Shown in pieces: positions 43,181-52,593 of a stretch of 64,000 bases of DNA (positions are counted from its first letter, which is position 1; every line of letters starts with the position of its first letter). The notes under the pieces are model-generated. The model was not told where the DNA came from. It did no database searches and saw only the letters and a list, made by a program, of their open reading frames with translations. Source of the stretch: CAYFYS01 sp965202905. Lineage in GTDB: Bacteria > Pseudomonadota > Alphaproteobacteria > MPNO01. The position numbers and the translations under genes were made by a program. The DNA is taken from positions 558,001 to 622,000 of the forward strand of contig OZ241868.1 of NCBI GenBank assembly GCA_965202905.1, given 5' to 3'.

Positions 43181-45834
43181 TGGCGACGCTGTTCCTCGTG
43201 ATCCTGATCCTGACGATGGCGTTCGCGCTCGCTTCGGGCTATCCGGTCGCCTTCGCGCTGCCCGGCTCGGCGATCCTGACCATCGGGCTCGCGGCGCTGA
43301 CCGGCTACCTGATCGAGGCCGACGCGGATGCCTATTTCAGCCATGGCGGGCCGGTTCAGTGGCTGAACGCCGGCGTGACCAACTTCCGCGGCATCTATTG
43401 GGAGGTCGAGCGCGACACGCTGATCGCAATCCCGCTGTTCGTGTTCATGGGTATCATGCTGGAGCGTTCGAAGGTCGCCGAGGACCTGCTGGTGACCATG
43501 GCCCGGCTCTTCGGCCCGGTCCCGGGCGGACTCGGGATCGCGGTGGTCGTCGTCGGCGCTCTGTTGGCCGCGACCACCGGGATCGTCGGCGCCACCGTGA
43601 TCGCCATGGGGCTGATCTCGCTGCCGGTGATGCTACGCAACAACTACGCGCGCTCGCTCGCCACCGGGACGATCAGCGCCTCGGGCACGCTGGGCCAGAT
43701 CATCCCGCCCTCGATCGTTCTGATCATCCTTGCCGACCAGCTTTCCAACGCGACCGACCAGGCCAGCACCCTGCGCCAGACCGAGTACAAGGAAGCGACC
43801 GGACAGTTTGCCCTGCCGACGGAGTTCGACATCACCTCGACCAGCGCCGGCGACATGTTCCTCGGCGCCATGCTGCCGGGCGTCGTGCTGGTCGGGCTCT
43901 ACATGGCTTACATCCTGACGGCCTCCCTGATCCGTCCGCGGCTTGCCCCGCCGGTGCCGTTCCAAGGGAAATTCGATGCCCGCTTCCTCGGTAAGGTGGT
44001 GCTTGCCCTGTTCCCGCCGCTGGCCCTGATCTTCCTGGTCCTCGGCTCGATCATCATGGGTGTGGCCACCGTCAACCAGGCCGGCGCCATCGGGGCCGTC
44101 GGCGCGCTGGTGATGGCGGGCTACCGGTTGAAGGAGGGCAGCCGCGGCGCGTTCTATCCCGCCGCCCTCGCAGTCGCAGGGACGGCGGTGCTGATGGTCC
44201 TGGTCGCCGTCCATGACATTAACGTCAAGAACATCCGCAGTTCGGACGACTGGATCGCCGTCGCGCTGGCAGGGATCGCGGTGCTGGTGCTGTTCTATGC
44301 GGTGGGGTGGAGCGCTTGGCGCGCCCACCGGATCGGCCGGACGCTCGACGGCGTGATGGTCGAGACGGCGAAGACGACATCGCTGGTCTTCATCATTCTG
44401 CTGGGCGCGGCAATGCTGACCGCTGCCTTCCGCGCCTTCGGCGGCGAGGAGCTGGTGCGCGACTTCCTGGCCGGGCTGCCCGGCGGATTCATCGCCAAGT
44501 TCGTCGTGGTGATGGCGGTGATCTTCATCCTGGGCTTTTTCCTCGACTTCATCGAGATCGCGGTCGTGGTGGTGCCGATCATCGCTCCGATCCTGCTCGC
44601 CGATACGACCGCCAACGTCAGCGCAGTGTGGCTCGGTGTGATGATCGGGGTGAACATGCAAACCTCGTTCCTGACCCCGCCCTTCGGGTTCGCGCTCTTC
44701 TACCTGCGCGGCGTCGCGCCACCCGAGGTCAAGACGACCCAGATGTATCTGGGGGTGGTGCCGTTCATCGCATTGCAGCTCGTTGCGCTCGGGATCGTCG
44801 GCGCCTTCCCGAGCCTGGTGAACTATCTGCCCAACCGGGTCTATCTGACCTCGGAGACGGCCCCGCCGCCTAAGAGCCCGCGGCTCCAAGCCTGTCTCGA
44901 AGACTATCTGTTCGCCGCCTACGATCGCGAGGGCGAGCGCCTGCGCGCCGCGATCGCCCGGGTCAAAGCGCTTGATCTCAACGTCCTTCCCGACCGGCCG
45001 CGGCGCGCGCTGTCGGGAAGCCTCCAGGCGGCGGAGGCGACGTTCGGTCTGGTGGAGAAGGTTCGGGCTGCCGAGGCGGCGCGCCTCGCGGCCTTGCCGG
45101 GCTACCGCCCGCTGCATCGGGAGGTGCGTGCGCTGCGGGTGAAAAGACGCGCCCTCATGGCCGGCATCCAACGGCTGAAAGGCGCGCTGCGCCGGCTGCC
45201 CGCCGATGCCGCAGCCGCGCGTGCGAGCCTTGCGGCGCGCATCGACCGGCTGGAACGGGACATCCAGAGCGTGGAGGCGCGCATACCGGGCAACTGGGAC
45301 GCCGAACAGAAACGCTATCGCGCGCTCGCGTCCGCCGAGCGTCGGGCGCGGCTCGACTACCGGCGCAACGTCGATGACGCCTATCAAGGCGTGGCAAGCC
45401 TGCGCGCTGTGATCGCGGACGCCGAGGCGCTGGCCGGGCTCGGGGGCGCCTTACAGGCCCTGCGCCCGGTCGTCGCGTCCGCGCCGCCCAAAGCGGCGGT
45501 GGACCACCTGCGCGCCGCCCAGGGCGCGGTCGGCGAGATCGAAGGCGCGGGTCACATTCGCACCAAGATCTCGCGCGCCCGCCGGGCGTTGCGGCGGCGA
45601 ACGCCCGATCGCGCCCTGGCCGCGCGCGAGCTGGATCAGGCGCTGGCGCGCTACGAGGCCGAGACCGCCTGGCGGCAGCGCGCCAAGACGGCGCTCGCGC
45701 CCGGGCTCGCCGATTTCGATGCGGCCATCGCCTGGAACATCGGACTGCGCCAGCAGGAGCGGCTGACCGGCGCGCAGGCCCGCGAAATCGCAGGCTGCCA
45801 AGCGATTCATCGCGATATCTCGTTGAACTTCTAA
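43180..45834 (+). CDS. dctM: TRAP transporter large permease (DctM family) with long cytoplasmic C-terminal tail
   Basis: An 884-residue protein. Residues 1 to about 560 are a DctM permease with more than a dozen membrane segments, including GGLGIAVVVVGALLAATTG, SGTLGQIIPPSIVLI and VMIGVNMQTSFLTPPFGFAL. A loop and helix insertion near residues 280-400 is characteristic of the large TRAP subtype. From about residue 570 to the end the sequence is soluble, Ala/Arg/Leu rich and strongly helical, with repeated heptad-like segments (LRAAIARVKAL, RIDRLERDIQSVEARI), forming a predicted coiled coil of about 310 residues not found in ordinary DctM. Base composition matches the rest of the gene. It overlaps bpt convergently by 4 nt. 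Confidence 0.88.
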   Translation: MATLFLVILILTMAFALASGYPVAFALPGSAILTIGLAALTGYLIEADADAYFSHGGPVQWLNAGVTNFRGIYWEVERDTLIAIPLFVFMGIMLERSKVAEDLLVTMARLFGPVPGGLGIAVVVVGALLAATTGIVGATVIAMGLISLPVMLRNNYARSLATGTISASGTLGQIIPPSIVLIILADQLSNATDQASTLRQTEYKEATGQFALPTEFDITSTSAGDMFLGAMLPGVVLVGLYMAYILTASLIRPRLAPPVPFQGKFDARFLGKVVLALFPPLALIFLVLGSIIMGVATVNQAGAIGAVGALVMAGYRLKEGSRGAFYPAALAVAGTAVLMVLVAVHDINVKNIRSSDDWIAVALAGIAVLVLFYAVGWSAWRAHRIGRTLDGVMVETAKTTSLVFIILLGAAMLTAAFRAFGGEELVRDFLAGLPGGFIAKFVVVMAVIFILGFFLDFIEIAVVVVPIIAPILLADTTANVSAVWLGVMIGVNMQTSFLTPPFGFALFYLRGVAPPEVKTTQMYLGVVPFIALQLVALGIVGAFPSLVNYLPNRVYLTSETAPPPKSPRLQACLEDYLFAAYDREGERLRAAIARVKALDLNVLPDRPRRALSGSLQAAEATFGLVEKVRAAEAARLAALPGYRPLHREVRALRVKRRALMAGIQRLKGALRRLPADAAAARASLAARIDRLERDIQSVEARIPGNWDAEQKRYRALASAERRARLDYRRNVDDAYQGVASLRAVIADAEALAGLGGALQALRPVVASAPPKAAVDHLRAAQGAVGEIEGAGHIRTKISRARRALRRRTPDRALAARELDQALARYEAETAWRQRAKTALAPGLADFDAAIAWNIGLRQQERLTGAQAREIAGCQAIHRDISLNF

Positions 45835-46622
45835 GAGCCTGCGCCGTCCGGGCTCTGGTAGACGACCCAACCGTCGGGGCCGAGAATCTCGACCGGGCGG
45901 AAGCGGACCTTGTAGGACATCTTGGCGCTCTCGGCGATCCAGTAGCCGAGATAGACATGGGCGAGCCCGCCCGCGCGGGCGTTCTCGATCAGCCGGAGCA
46001 CGAGATAGGTGCCGAGGCTGCGTTGCGCGAGTTCGGGCGCGAAAAAGCTGTAGACCGCCGAGAGCGAGTTGCCTAGCCGGTCGGCAAGCATCGCGCCCAC
46101 GAGCGTGCCGTCGGTCTGGCGGAACTCGACGATCCTGGTGTCGACCGGGGTATCCTCGACCATTGAGCGGTAGTCGTCAAACGACATCGAAGACATGTCG
46201 CCGCCGCCGTGACGCGAACGCTGGTAGCGGGCGAACAGGCGGTACTGCTCCATCGTCGCGACGGCGCCGAGATCCTCGGCCGCGAGATCCGCGTTCACTC
46301 GCAGGACGCGCCGGATCGATCGGGTCGTCTGGAAGCCCTCGACAGGGATCCGGATCGGTACGCAAGCCGAACATTGCGGGCAGGCAGGCCGGTAGGCGAG
46401 GCCGTGGCTGCGCCGGAATCCCGCCCGCGACATCCGCTCGTAGAGGTCCGCCGCGCGCGGCCCGCCGAGTTCGGTGACCACCTTGCGCTCCTGCCGGCCC
46501 TGGATATAGGGGCAGGGCAGCACGCGCGTGCCGGAAAAGAACCGGTCGGGGCGGCTCAGCGGCTGGTTCACCGAAAGGGACACGCCGTCGCGGATCGGTC
46601 GGCTCCTCCTGTCGGTTTCCAT
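45831..46622 (-). CDS. bpt: Aspartate/glutamate leucyltransferase
   Basis: A 263-residue Bpt of the arginyltransferase (ATE1) family, which adds leucine to N-terminal Asp or Glu of proteins and marks them for ClpS/ClpAP degradation. Seen are PCPYIQGRQERKVVTEL, GFRRSHGLAYRPACPQCSAC with the Cys cluster, and VRFRPVEILGPDGWV at the C-terminus. LADRLGNSLSAVYSFF is the conserved acyl-transferase-fold segment. The ATG beginning METDRRSR gives the usual length; the open frame extends 64 residues further without homology. It converges on dctM. Confidence 0.92.
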   Translation of the reverse strand: METDRRSRPIRDGVSLSVNQPLSRPDRFFSGTRVLPCPYIQGRQERKVVTELGGPRAADLYERMSRAGFRRSHGLAYRPACPQCSACVPIRIPVEGFQTTRSIRRVLRVNADLAAEDLGAVATMEQYRLFARYQRSRHGGGDMSSMSFDDYRSMVEDTPVDTRIVEFRQTDGTLVGAMLADRLGNSLSAVYSFFAPELAQRSLGTYLVLRLIENARAGGLAHVYLGYWIAESAKMSYKVRFRPVEILGPDGWVVYQSPDGAGS

Positions 46623-46840
46623 GATAGCGGCTGAACGGACTCCGCAAAAGCCGACCGCCGCGCGCCGGGGCGGCCGGGCGGCCCGAATCCTCTTCGGCGC
46701 ATAAGGAGCGAGCGCAGCCGCCGGCCTGACCGGTCGTGCTTGAACGGCTGCGGTTTCGGTGCTGGTCGGCGACTGCCTGGCGCCGGCCGATCCGATATAA
46801 TGGCGGCAAACCATAGGTTCGAGGACGACAAGAGGGGTAA

Positions 46841-47263
46841 ATGGCTGAGAATGTGGTAACGGCGGACAAGTTGGCGGCGCGGCTGACCGCTAACCCGTTC
46901 AACGCCTGGATGGGCCTGTACCTGATCGCCCTCGACGAGGACGGCCTGACGCTCGGCCTGATATGGCGCGAGGAGATGATCTCGAACCCCGGCGCGCGGG
47001 TCACTCACGGCGGCATCCTCGGCGCGCTGATCGACGTTGCCGCGGACTTCGCGATTGCAGCCAAGGTGGGTATGCCGGTGCCCACCGTCGACATGCGGGT
47101 CGACTTCCACCGCGCCGCCCAGCCCGGCGACCTGACCGCGACCGCCCGCGTGATCCGCCTGGGCGGCACGAATTCTGTCGCCGAAGCACAGGTCCATGAC
47201 GGCGAGGGCAACCTGATCGCAAGCGGCCGCGGGGTCTATTTTACCGCCGCGGCGAACTCCTGA
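46841..47263 (+). CDS. PaaI family thioesterase (hotdog fold)
   Basis: A 140-residue hotdog-fold thioesterase of the PaaI/YbgC-like group that hydrolyses acyl- or aryl-CoA. The active-site region reads NPGARVTHGGILGALIDVAAD, with the HGG turn and a catalytic acid on the following helix. VDMRVDFHRAAQPGDLTATA is the second conserved strand pair. An AGAGGGG ribosome binding site precedes the ATG. It is divergent from bpt and starts about 110 nt before the flavin reductase gene. Substrate unknown. Confidence 0.87.
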   Translation: MAENVVTADKLAARLTANPFNAWMGLYLIALDEDGLTLGLIWREEMISNPGARVTHGGILGALIDVAADFAIAAKVGMPVPTVDMRVDFHRAAQPGDLTATARVIRLGGTNSVAEAQVHDGEGNLIASGRGVYFTAAANS

Positions 47264-47370
47264 CGGACGGTGTGCGCTTCCGAGCGCCAGCCCGGTGAGC
47301 TAAACTGTCGAAGCCGTCCGGCACGGACTGCTCGGCACGGGGTGGATCGGCGTAAGAGGACGGATCCAAC

Positions 47371-47853
47371 ATGGCAATCGAAACCAGAGCGCTACGCGAT
47401 GCGTTCGGCTGCTTCGCGACCGGTATCACCGTCATCACCACGGCCGACCGCGACGGAGAGCTTTACGGGGTTACGGCGAACTCGTTCACCTCGCTGTCGC
47501 TGGACCCGCCGCTGTGCCTGTTCTGCCTCGACTACAAGTCGTTGAGCTTCGAAGCTTTCCAGCATACCGGGCATTTCGCGGTGAACGTGCTGGCCGAGGA
47601 CCAGGAGCCGCTTTCGGCGAACTTCGCCCGCTCGAACACCGACAAGTGGGAAGGGATCGACTACGAGATCTGGGCAAGCGGCACCCCGATTCTGCGCGGC
47701 TGCGTTGCCAATCTCGAATGCGATCTGGAGGCGATTCACGAAGGCGGCGATCATGTGATCGTCGTCGGCCGGATCACCGACATGGCCTATCAGGACGGCG
47801 AATGCCGCCCGCTGCTGTACTATAAGGGCCGTTACAACGCGCTGTCCGCCTGA
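47371..47853 (+). CDS. Flavin reductase family protein (FMN-binding)
   Basis: A 160-residue flavin reductase-like protein of the HpaC/StyB family, usually the NAD(P)H:flavin component of a two-component monooxygenase. It begins RDAFGCFATGITVITTADRDG and contains VTANSFTSLSLDPPLCLFCL, GHFAVNVLAEDQ and the C-terminal DHVIVVGRITDM, all typical. No matching oxygenase component is adjacent. Its stop lies 22 nt inside the convergent threonine dehydratase reading frame. Confidence 0.9.
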   Translation: MAIETRALRDAFGCFATGITVITTADRDGELYGVTANSFTSLSLDPPLCLFCLDYKSLSFEAFQHTGHFAVNVLAEDQEPLSANFARSNTDKWEGIDYEIWASGTPILRGCVANLECDLEAIHEGGDHVIVVGRITDMAYQDGECRPLLYYKGRYNALSA

Positions 47854-49066
47854 CCGGCCGTCAGCGCCCGGTTTTTCACCCGATAGCCGTCGGCGCGCAG
47901 CGCCTCGACCAGCCGGCCCGCATCCTCGGGCGCGCGCACCTCGACCATCACATCGATCCCGGTCAGCCGGGCAGGGAGGTCATGGAACCATCGGTTGTGA
48001 ATGAACTCGACGATGTTGGCGCCCAGGGCCCCGATGCTCTGGGTCACCTCGGCGAGCGCGCCCGGCCGGTCGTCGATCTCGATCCGCAGCCGGACCAGGC
48101 GGCCCCGACGGACCAGGCCGCGCATCAGGACGCCGGCCAGGAGTCGGGCGTCGATGTTGCCGCCGGACACCACGATGCCGACACGACGGCCGGCGAACCG
48201 GGCCCGGCCGGCCATTACCGCGGCGAGCGCGGCAGCCCCGGCCCCCTCGACGACCAGCTTCTCGATCTCGGCTATGAGCATCACCGCCTGCTCGATCTCG
48301 CCTTCTTCGACGGTGACCAGCGGGACGCGGTTATCCTCGATGATCTTGCGGGTGAGCCGGCCGGGCTGCTTGACCGCTATGCCGTCGGCCAGCGTGACGT
48401 TTGAAATCGGCCGCTTATCGCCGGTGATCGCGGAGACCATCGAGGGGCACAGCGCTGACTGCACGCCGACGATCTCGATCTCCGGCTTGACCGTCTTGGC
48501 CGCCGTGATGCAGCCGGCGATCCGACCGTCGCCTCCCACCGGCACAACGAGACAGTCGATCTCGGGTGCGGCGGCGAGCATCTCCAGCGCGACGGCGCCC
48601 CGGCCCGCGATGATGTCGGGATCGTCGTAGGGGTGGATGAAGCCAAGCCGCGTTCCCGGGCCTCGCGCTCGGCGAAGGCGGTGGCGGCGTCGAGGTCCTC
48701 GCCCTCAAGGACCACCCGCGCTCCCAGAAGCTCCGTGTTCGAGACCTTCAGGAACGGTGTGTTCCGTGGCATGACGATGGTCGCCCCGATCCCCATCCAG
48801 CGCGCGTGGTGAGCGACCGCCTGGGTGTGGTTACCGGCCGACATGGCGATCACGCCGGCTTTGCGCTCGGAGGCGTCGAGCTTCTCGAGCCGGTTCAGAG
48901 CCCCCGCTCCTTGAACGAGGCGGTGTATTGCAGGCCCTCGATCTTGAGATAGAGCGCCGCGCCGGAGATCTGCGAGAGCGTCAGCGAATGCGCCGTGGGC
49001 GTGGCCACCACCTTCCCCGCGATCCGTCGCGGTGGCGGCGTGCACCTCGGCGATGGTCACGCTCAT
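47832..49066 (-). pseudogene. Threonine ammonia-lyase with ACT domain, three apparent frameshifts
   Basis: Put together across frames this is a full-length threonine dehydratase of about 410 residues. It has a MSVTIAEVHAA start, QYTASFKERG with the PLP lysine, MSAGNHTQAVAHHA, a glycine loop VPVGGDGRIAGC where relatives have GGGG, and a C-terminal ACT domain from VRLRIEIDDRPGAL. The frame is broken three times, each consistent with loss of one base in a G or C run: near 49021-49030, at 48901-48905 and near 48643. Only the last 249 residues remain in one frame. It may be a real pseudogene or a sequencing artefact. The start overlaps the penicillin acylase stop by 4 nt, as expected for an intact operon. 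Confidence 0.8.
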
Positions 49067-51510
49067 GGCGTCGCCGGGACCAACCGTAGCAAGCCCGATG
49101 CGTCATCGGGCGGTCTGCCGTTCAGACCGGGGATCCGCACATACCGCCCGGCCGCCCACAGCGGGGTCAGGTCGCGGTAATTACCCGACAGCGGGTTGCC
49201 CGACTGGCCGGTTGCGATCACGAACAGCGACCGGTCGAGGTCGTTCAGGTCGTAGATCGTCCGCAGGCCGGGTCCGTGGACGCTGGCATAGGGCGCGCGG
49301 GGGTCGGAGATGCGGTTTTGCGCGCGATTGACGGTGAACGCGCCGCCATCGGCTGGGGTACGGATGTCGCTGATCCGATCGAGGACCGGGATCCAGCCCA
49401 ACATCGGGTGACGGAAATGGGCGTAATGCGCATCTCCCCAGCGCCAATCCTCGATGTCCTCGCCATGGCGTTCGGAGAGCTCGGCAAGCGCCAAGTCGAG
49501 CGCGGCGACAAGGCGATCGGGGCAGGATTCGCGCGCCGGGGTGCCGGTGTCGTCGCACCAGCTTCCCTGGCCGCGCAAAACATTGCGCACGAACACCGGA
49601 CGCAGACGCCAAGCCGATTGGAAAAGCGGTCCCATCTCGTCGGCGTAGAGTACGCGGTTGAACGCCTTTAGCCAAGCGGTGAAGATCAGCGGCTCGGGCC
49701 GGCCGGCGTCCATCCGCCCGTCCCATCGGCGCAACAGCTCGAGCGCGCGCCCGGCGCGGGCGCCGCCGGGTTCGATCGCCGCCATCAGGGGCAAGAGTTC
49801 GCGCGCGGCAAGCGAGAGCGCATCGGACTGCATCCCGCCGGCCTTCTCCAACGTGGCGGAGCCGCCTTGGTCGATCAATTCCCGGATGCGGCGCGCGCGG
49901 TAGGGCGGGGTGCCTCCGAACCCCAGATGGTAGGGATAGTCCGGCCCGACGATCGGGTGGTTCGCGTTGACGATGCGTCCGCTGGCCGGATTAAACGATC
50001 GGGGCAGGGCCTCGAAAGGGATCAGCCCGTCCCAGTCGTGGCTTCCGGTCCAGCCCGGCGCCGGTACATTGCCGTGGCCTGCGCGCCGAACCGGCACGCG
50101 GCCCGGGGCGATGAAGCCGATATTTCCCTCGATGTCGGCGTAGGAGATGTTCTGCTGCGGGGCGTGGAAATGCCGCATCCCCGCGACGACATCCTGCCAT
50201 GAGCCGGCCCGGTTGAGATGCCAGATGGCCTCGGCCGTCCGGTCGTCCGGCCGCAGCGCGGTCGCGGCCAGCGCCACCACATGGTCCGCCCCGGCCAGCC
50301 GGCGCGCATCCGGGTCGAGGTCGGAGATCACCGGGCCGTGTCGGGTCGCCCGAACGGTCACCGTGACCGGCGCGCCGCCACGGACCCCGATCGTCTCGGT
50401 TCGGGTGTCGAACGGCCTGGGTCCGTCCGGGGTCAGGTAGCGATCGGGATCGACGGGATCGAGCTTTTCCAGGAACAGGTCCTGGGTGTCGCTCTCGGTG
50501 GTGGTGAACCCCCAGGCGACGGTGCCGTTATGGCCGAGGATGGTCAGCGGCACGCCGGGGACGGTCGCCCCGGCAAGCTTCAGCGTCGGAGTCTCGATCC
50601 GCGCCAGGTACCACAGGATCGGCGCTTGGAAACCGAGATGGGGATCGTTGGCGAGGATCGGCCGTCCGGTCTCGGTCCGGTCGCCGGCCACGACCCAGGA
50701 GTTCGACGCCGTGACCGGGGTGAGTGGATCGGGCCATGAGCGCAGGAGTCCGGCAAACAGCGTCTGGGCCTGGCGCAGATCCGCCGTGTCCAGGGTCGGG
50801 GCGACGTCCCCTGTGACGTCGGGCCACAGGGCATCGATCTGCTCCGGCTTCAGCCGCTCGGCCAGGCGCGCGCGGAGCGCCTCGCTCCGGAGGTTGCCCG
50901 AAAGCCGCATCGCCATGATGCGGGCCCAGACCAGCGAATCCGCCGGCCGCCAGGGCTCCGGGCGGCCGGCGATCGCCACCAGCTCGGGTGTCAGCACGCC
51001 CGGGTGGGTCTCGATATAGGCGTTGACCCCTTTGGCGTAGGCTTCGAGCATCGCTCGAGGCCCCGGCCCGAGATGCTCGAAGGCCGCCTCGGCCAGCCGG
51101 TAAAGCCCGAAGAGCCGCATCCGCCGGTCCAGCGAAAGCGTCGCCTTGCCGACCAGCTCCGAGAGCCTGCCGGCGCCGAGCCGGCGCATGAACTCCATCT
51201 GGAACAGCCGGTCCTGGGCATGGACCAAGCCCAGCGCGAAATAGGCGTCCGCGTCGGTCTCGGCCCGAATGTGGGGAATGCCGTGCCGGTCGCGCAGGAT
51301 GTCGACAGGCGCGGCGATGCCGGCAAGCCGCAGCGTGCCGGACATCTGGGGCAGCGACGTGCGCAGCCAGAGATAGCCGCTGGCTCCGGCCAGCACCAGG
51401 ACGGCGAGCGCGGCGAGCAGGCCTCGCCCAAGCCATTTCCACAGGGTGCGCCGACGCTTTCTCACCTGGGCCTCGGAACTCTGCCGCCGCCGGACATCGG
51501 CATCCGCCAC
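49063..51510 (-). CDS. Penicillin acylase family protein (Ntn hydrolase)
   Basis: An 815-residue precursor of the penicillin/AHL acylase family. A basic N-terminus is followed by a single hydrophobic helix (about residues 28-49), giving a membrane-anchored or exported protein. The alpha-chain region has DRHGIPHIRAETDADAYFAL and HAQDRLFQMEFMRR. The beta chain should begin at Ser269 in TPVTASNSWVVAG, the autocatalytic nucleophile. The end of the gene overlaps the threonine dehydratase start. Natural substrates could be acyl-homoserine lactones, N-acyl amino acids or other amides; sequence does not decide. Confidence 0.9.
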   Translation of the reverse strand: MADADVRRRQSSEAQVRKRRRTLWKWLGRGLLAALAVLVLAGASGYLWLRTSLPQMSGTLRLAGIAAPVDILRDRHGIPHIRAETDADAYFALGLVHAQDRLFQMEFMRRLGAGRLSELVGKATLSLDRRMRLFGLYRLAEAAFEHLGPGPRAMLEAYAKGVNAYIETHPGVLTPELVAIAGRPEPWRPADSLVWARIMAMRLSGNLRSEALRARLAERLKPEQIDALWPDVTGDVAPTLDTADLRQAQTLFAGLLRSWPDPLTPVTASNSWVVAGDRTETGRPILANDPHLGFQAPILWYLARIETPTLKLAGATVPGVPLTILGHNGTVAWGFTTTESDTQDLFLEKLDPVDPDRYLTPDGPRPFDTRTETIGVRGGAPVTVTVRATRHGPVISDLDPDARRLAGADHVVALAATALRPDDRTAEAIWHLNRAGSWQDVVAGMRHFHAPQQNISYADIEGNIGFIAPGRVPVRRAGHGNVPAPGWTGSHDWDGLIPFEALPRSFNPASGRIVNANHPIVGPDYPYHLGFGGTPPYRARRIRELIDQGGSATLEKAGGMQSDALSLAARELLPLMAAIEPGGARAGRALELLRRWDGRMDAGRPEPLIFTAWLKAFNRVLYADEMGPLFQSAWRLRPVFVRNVLRGQGSWCDDTGTPARESCPDRLVAALDLALAELSERHGEDIEDWRWGDAHYAHFRHPMLGWIPVLDRISDIRTPADGGAFTVNRAQNRISDPRAPYASVHGPGLRTIYDLNDLDRSLFVIATGQSGNPLSGNYRDLTPLWAAGRYVRIPGLNGRPPDDASGLLRLVPATP

Positions 51511-51552
51511 AACATATTAGGTATGACCGTTCCGTCCTGCCATAGTTCGGCC

Positions 51553-52593
51553 ATGCGCTCTTGGCCGACAAACCCGGTCGCGGCCCTTCCGCCCTTCCGG
51601 CCGCGTCTTCCCTGGTGGGGCGGCGATTTGCAAACTGTCCGCAACTTCCTGATCGGACCGCGGCGGCTGGCGCGGGCCGCGCCAGCCGAGCGGATGCGGT
51701 TCGAGATGTCCGACGGCACCGGCGATGTGCTTCTGGGAGCGCTCGACCGCGGGGGGCGGGGCGGGGATCTGCCGCTGGTGGTGCTGATCCACGGCCTGAC
51801 CGGATGCGAGGACAGCGCCTACATCCTGGCCACCGCGGCGCACGGCCTTACGGCGGGCGCCGATGTCCTGCGCTTGAACCTGCGCGGCGCGGGGCCGGGC
51901 CGGGGCCGCACGCGCGAGCAGTACCATGCCGGACGGACCGGGGATCTGTTCGATGTGATGACCGTGCTCGCCGCAAAGGCCCCGGCGCGCGGCATCCTGC
52001 TGGTCGGGTTCTCGCTGGGCGGCAACATGGTCCTGAAATTCCTCGCCGAGCACAGCGGCCGCTTTCCGATCGCGGCCGCGCTTTCGGTGTCCGCCCCGAT
52101 CGATCTTGCCGCGGCCTCGCGCCGGATGATGGCGCCGCGAAACGCGCTCTATCAGCGCTACCTGCTGACCGGGATGAAGCGCGAGGGCTTGGACGGCAAG
52201 GCGCTGAGCCCCGCCGAACGGCGCGCGATCGAGCGCGCGCGCTCGGTCTACGCCTTCGATGACACCTTCGGCGGTCCGCGCAACGGCTATGCGGGAGCCG
52301 AGGACTACTACGCAGATAGCGAGGCGCGCGGCAGGCTTGGCGAAATCCGCACGCCGACAGTCATGATCCATGCCGATAACGACCCCTGGATCCCGGCCGA
52401 GGCCCATCGCGCCGCCCGGGCCACGGCTTCCGGGTATGTGCGCGTCGTCCTGGTCCGCGGCGGCGGGCATGTCGGCTTTCATGGCAAAGGCGGTCCGATT
52501 GCTTGGCACGATTGTTGTCTCCTGGCGCTGTTGACCGAAGAAGGCCGCGCTCAGCCCGCCTTCAGGCGGTGCGCAACTTCGACCGAGGCGTAG
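51553..52593 (+). CDS. YheT-like alpha/beta hydrolase
   Basis: A 346-residue alpha/beta hydrolase of the YheT/EMB8 group, esterases of unknown natural substrate. Characteristic parts are LPWWGGDLQTVRNFL near the N-terminus, VLIHGLTGCEDSAY, LRLNLRGAGPG and the nucleophile elbow GFSLGG with Ser154. IHADNDPWIP carries the catalytic aspartate and GGGHVGF the histidine. A longer open frame upstream is antisense to penicillin acylase and not coding. It is divergent from that gene. Its last 43 nt overlap hemB on the opposite strand. Confidence 0.88.
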   Translation: MRSWPTNPVAALPPFRPRLPWWGGDLQTVRNFLIGPRRLARAAPAERMRFEMSDGTGDVLLGALDRGGRGGDLPLVVLIHGLTGCEDSAYILATAAHGLTAGADVLRLNLRGAGPGRGRTREQYHAGRTGDLFDVMTVLAAKAPARGILLVGFSLGGNMVLKFLAEHSGRFPIAAALSVSAPIDLAAASRRMMAPRNALYQRYLLTGMKREGLDGKALSPAERRAIERARSVYAFDDTFGGPRNGYAGAEDYYADSEARGRLGEIRTPTVMIHADNDPWIPAEAHRAARATASGYVRVVLVRGGGHVGFHGKGGPIAWHDCCLLALLTEEGRAQPAFRRCATSTEA

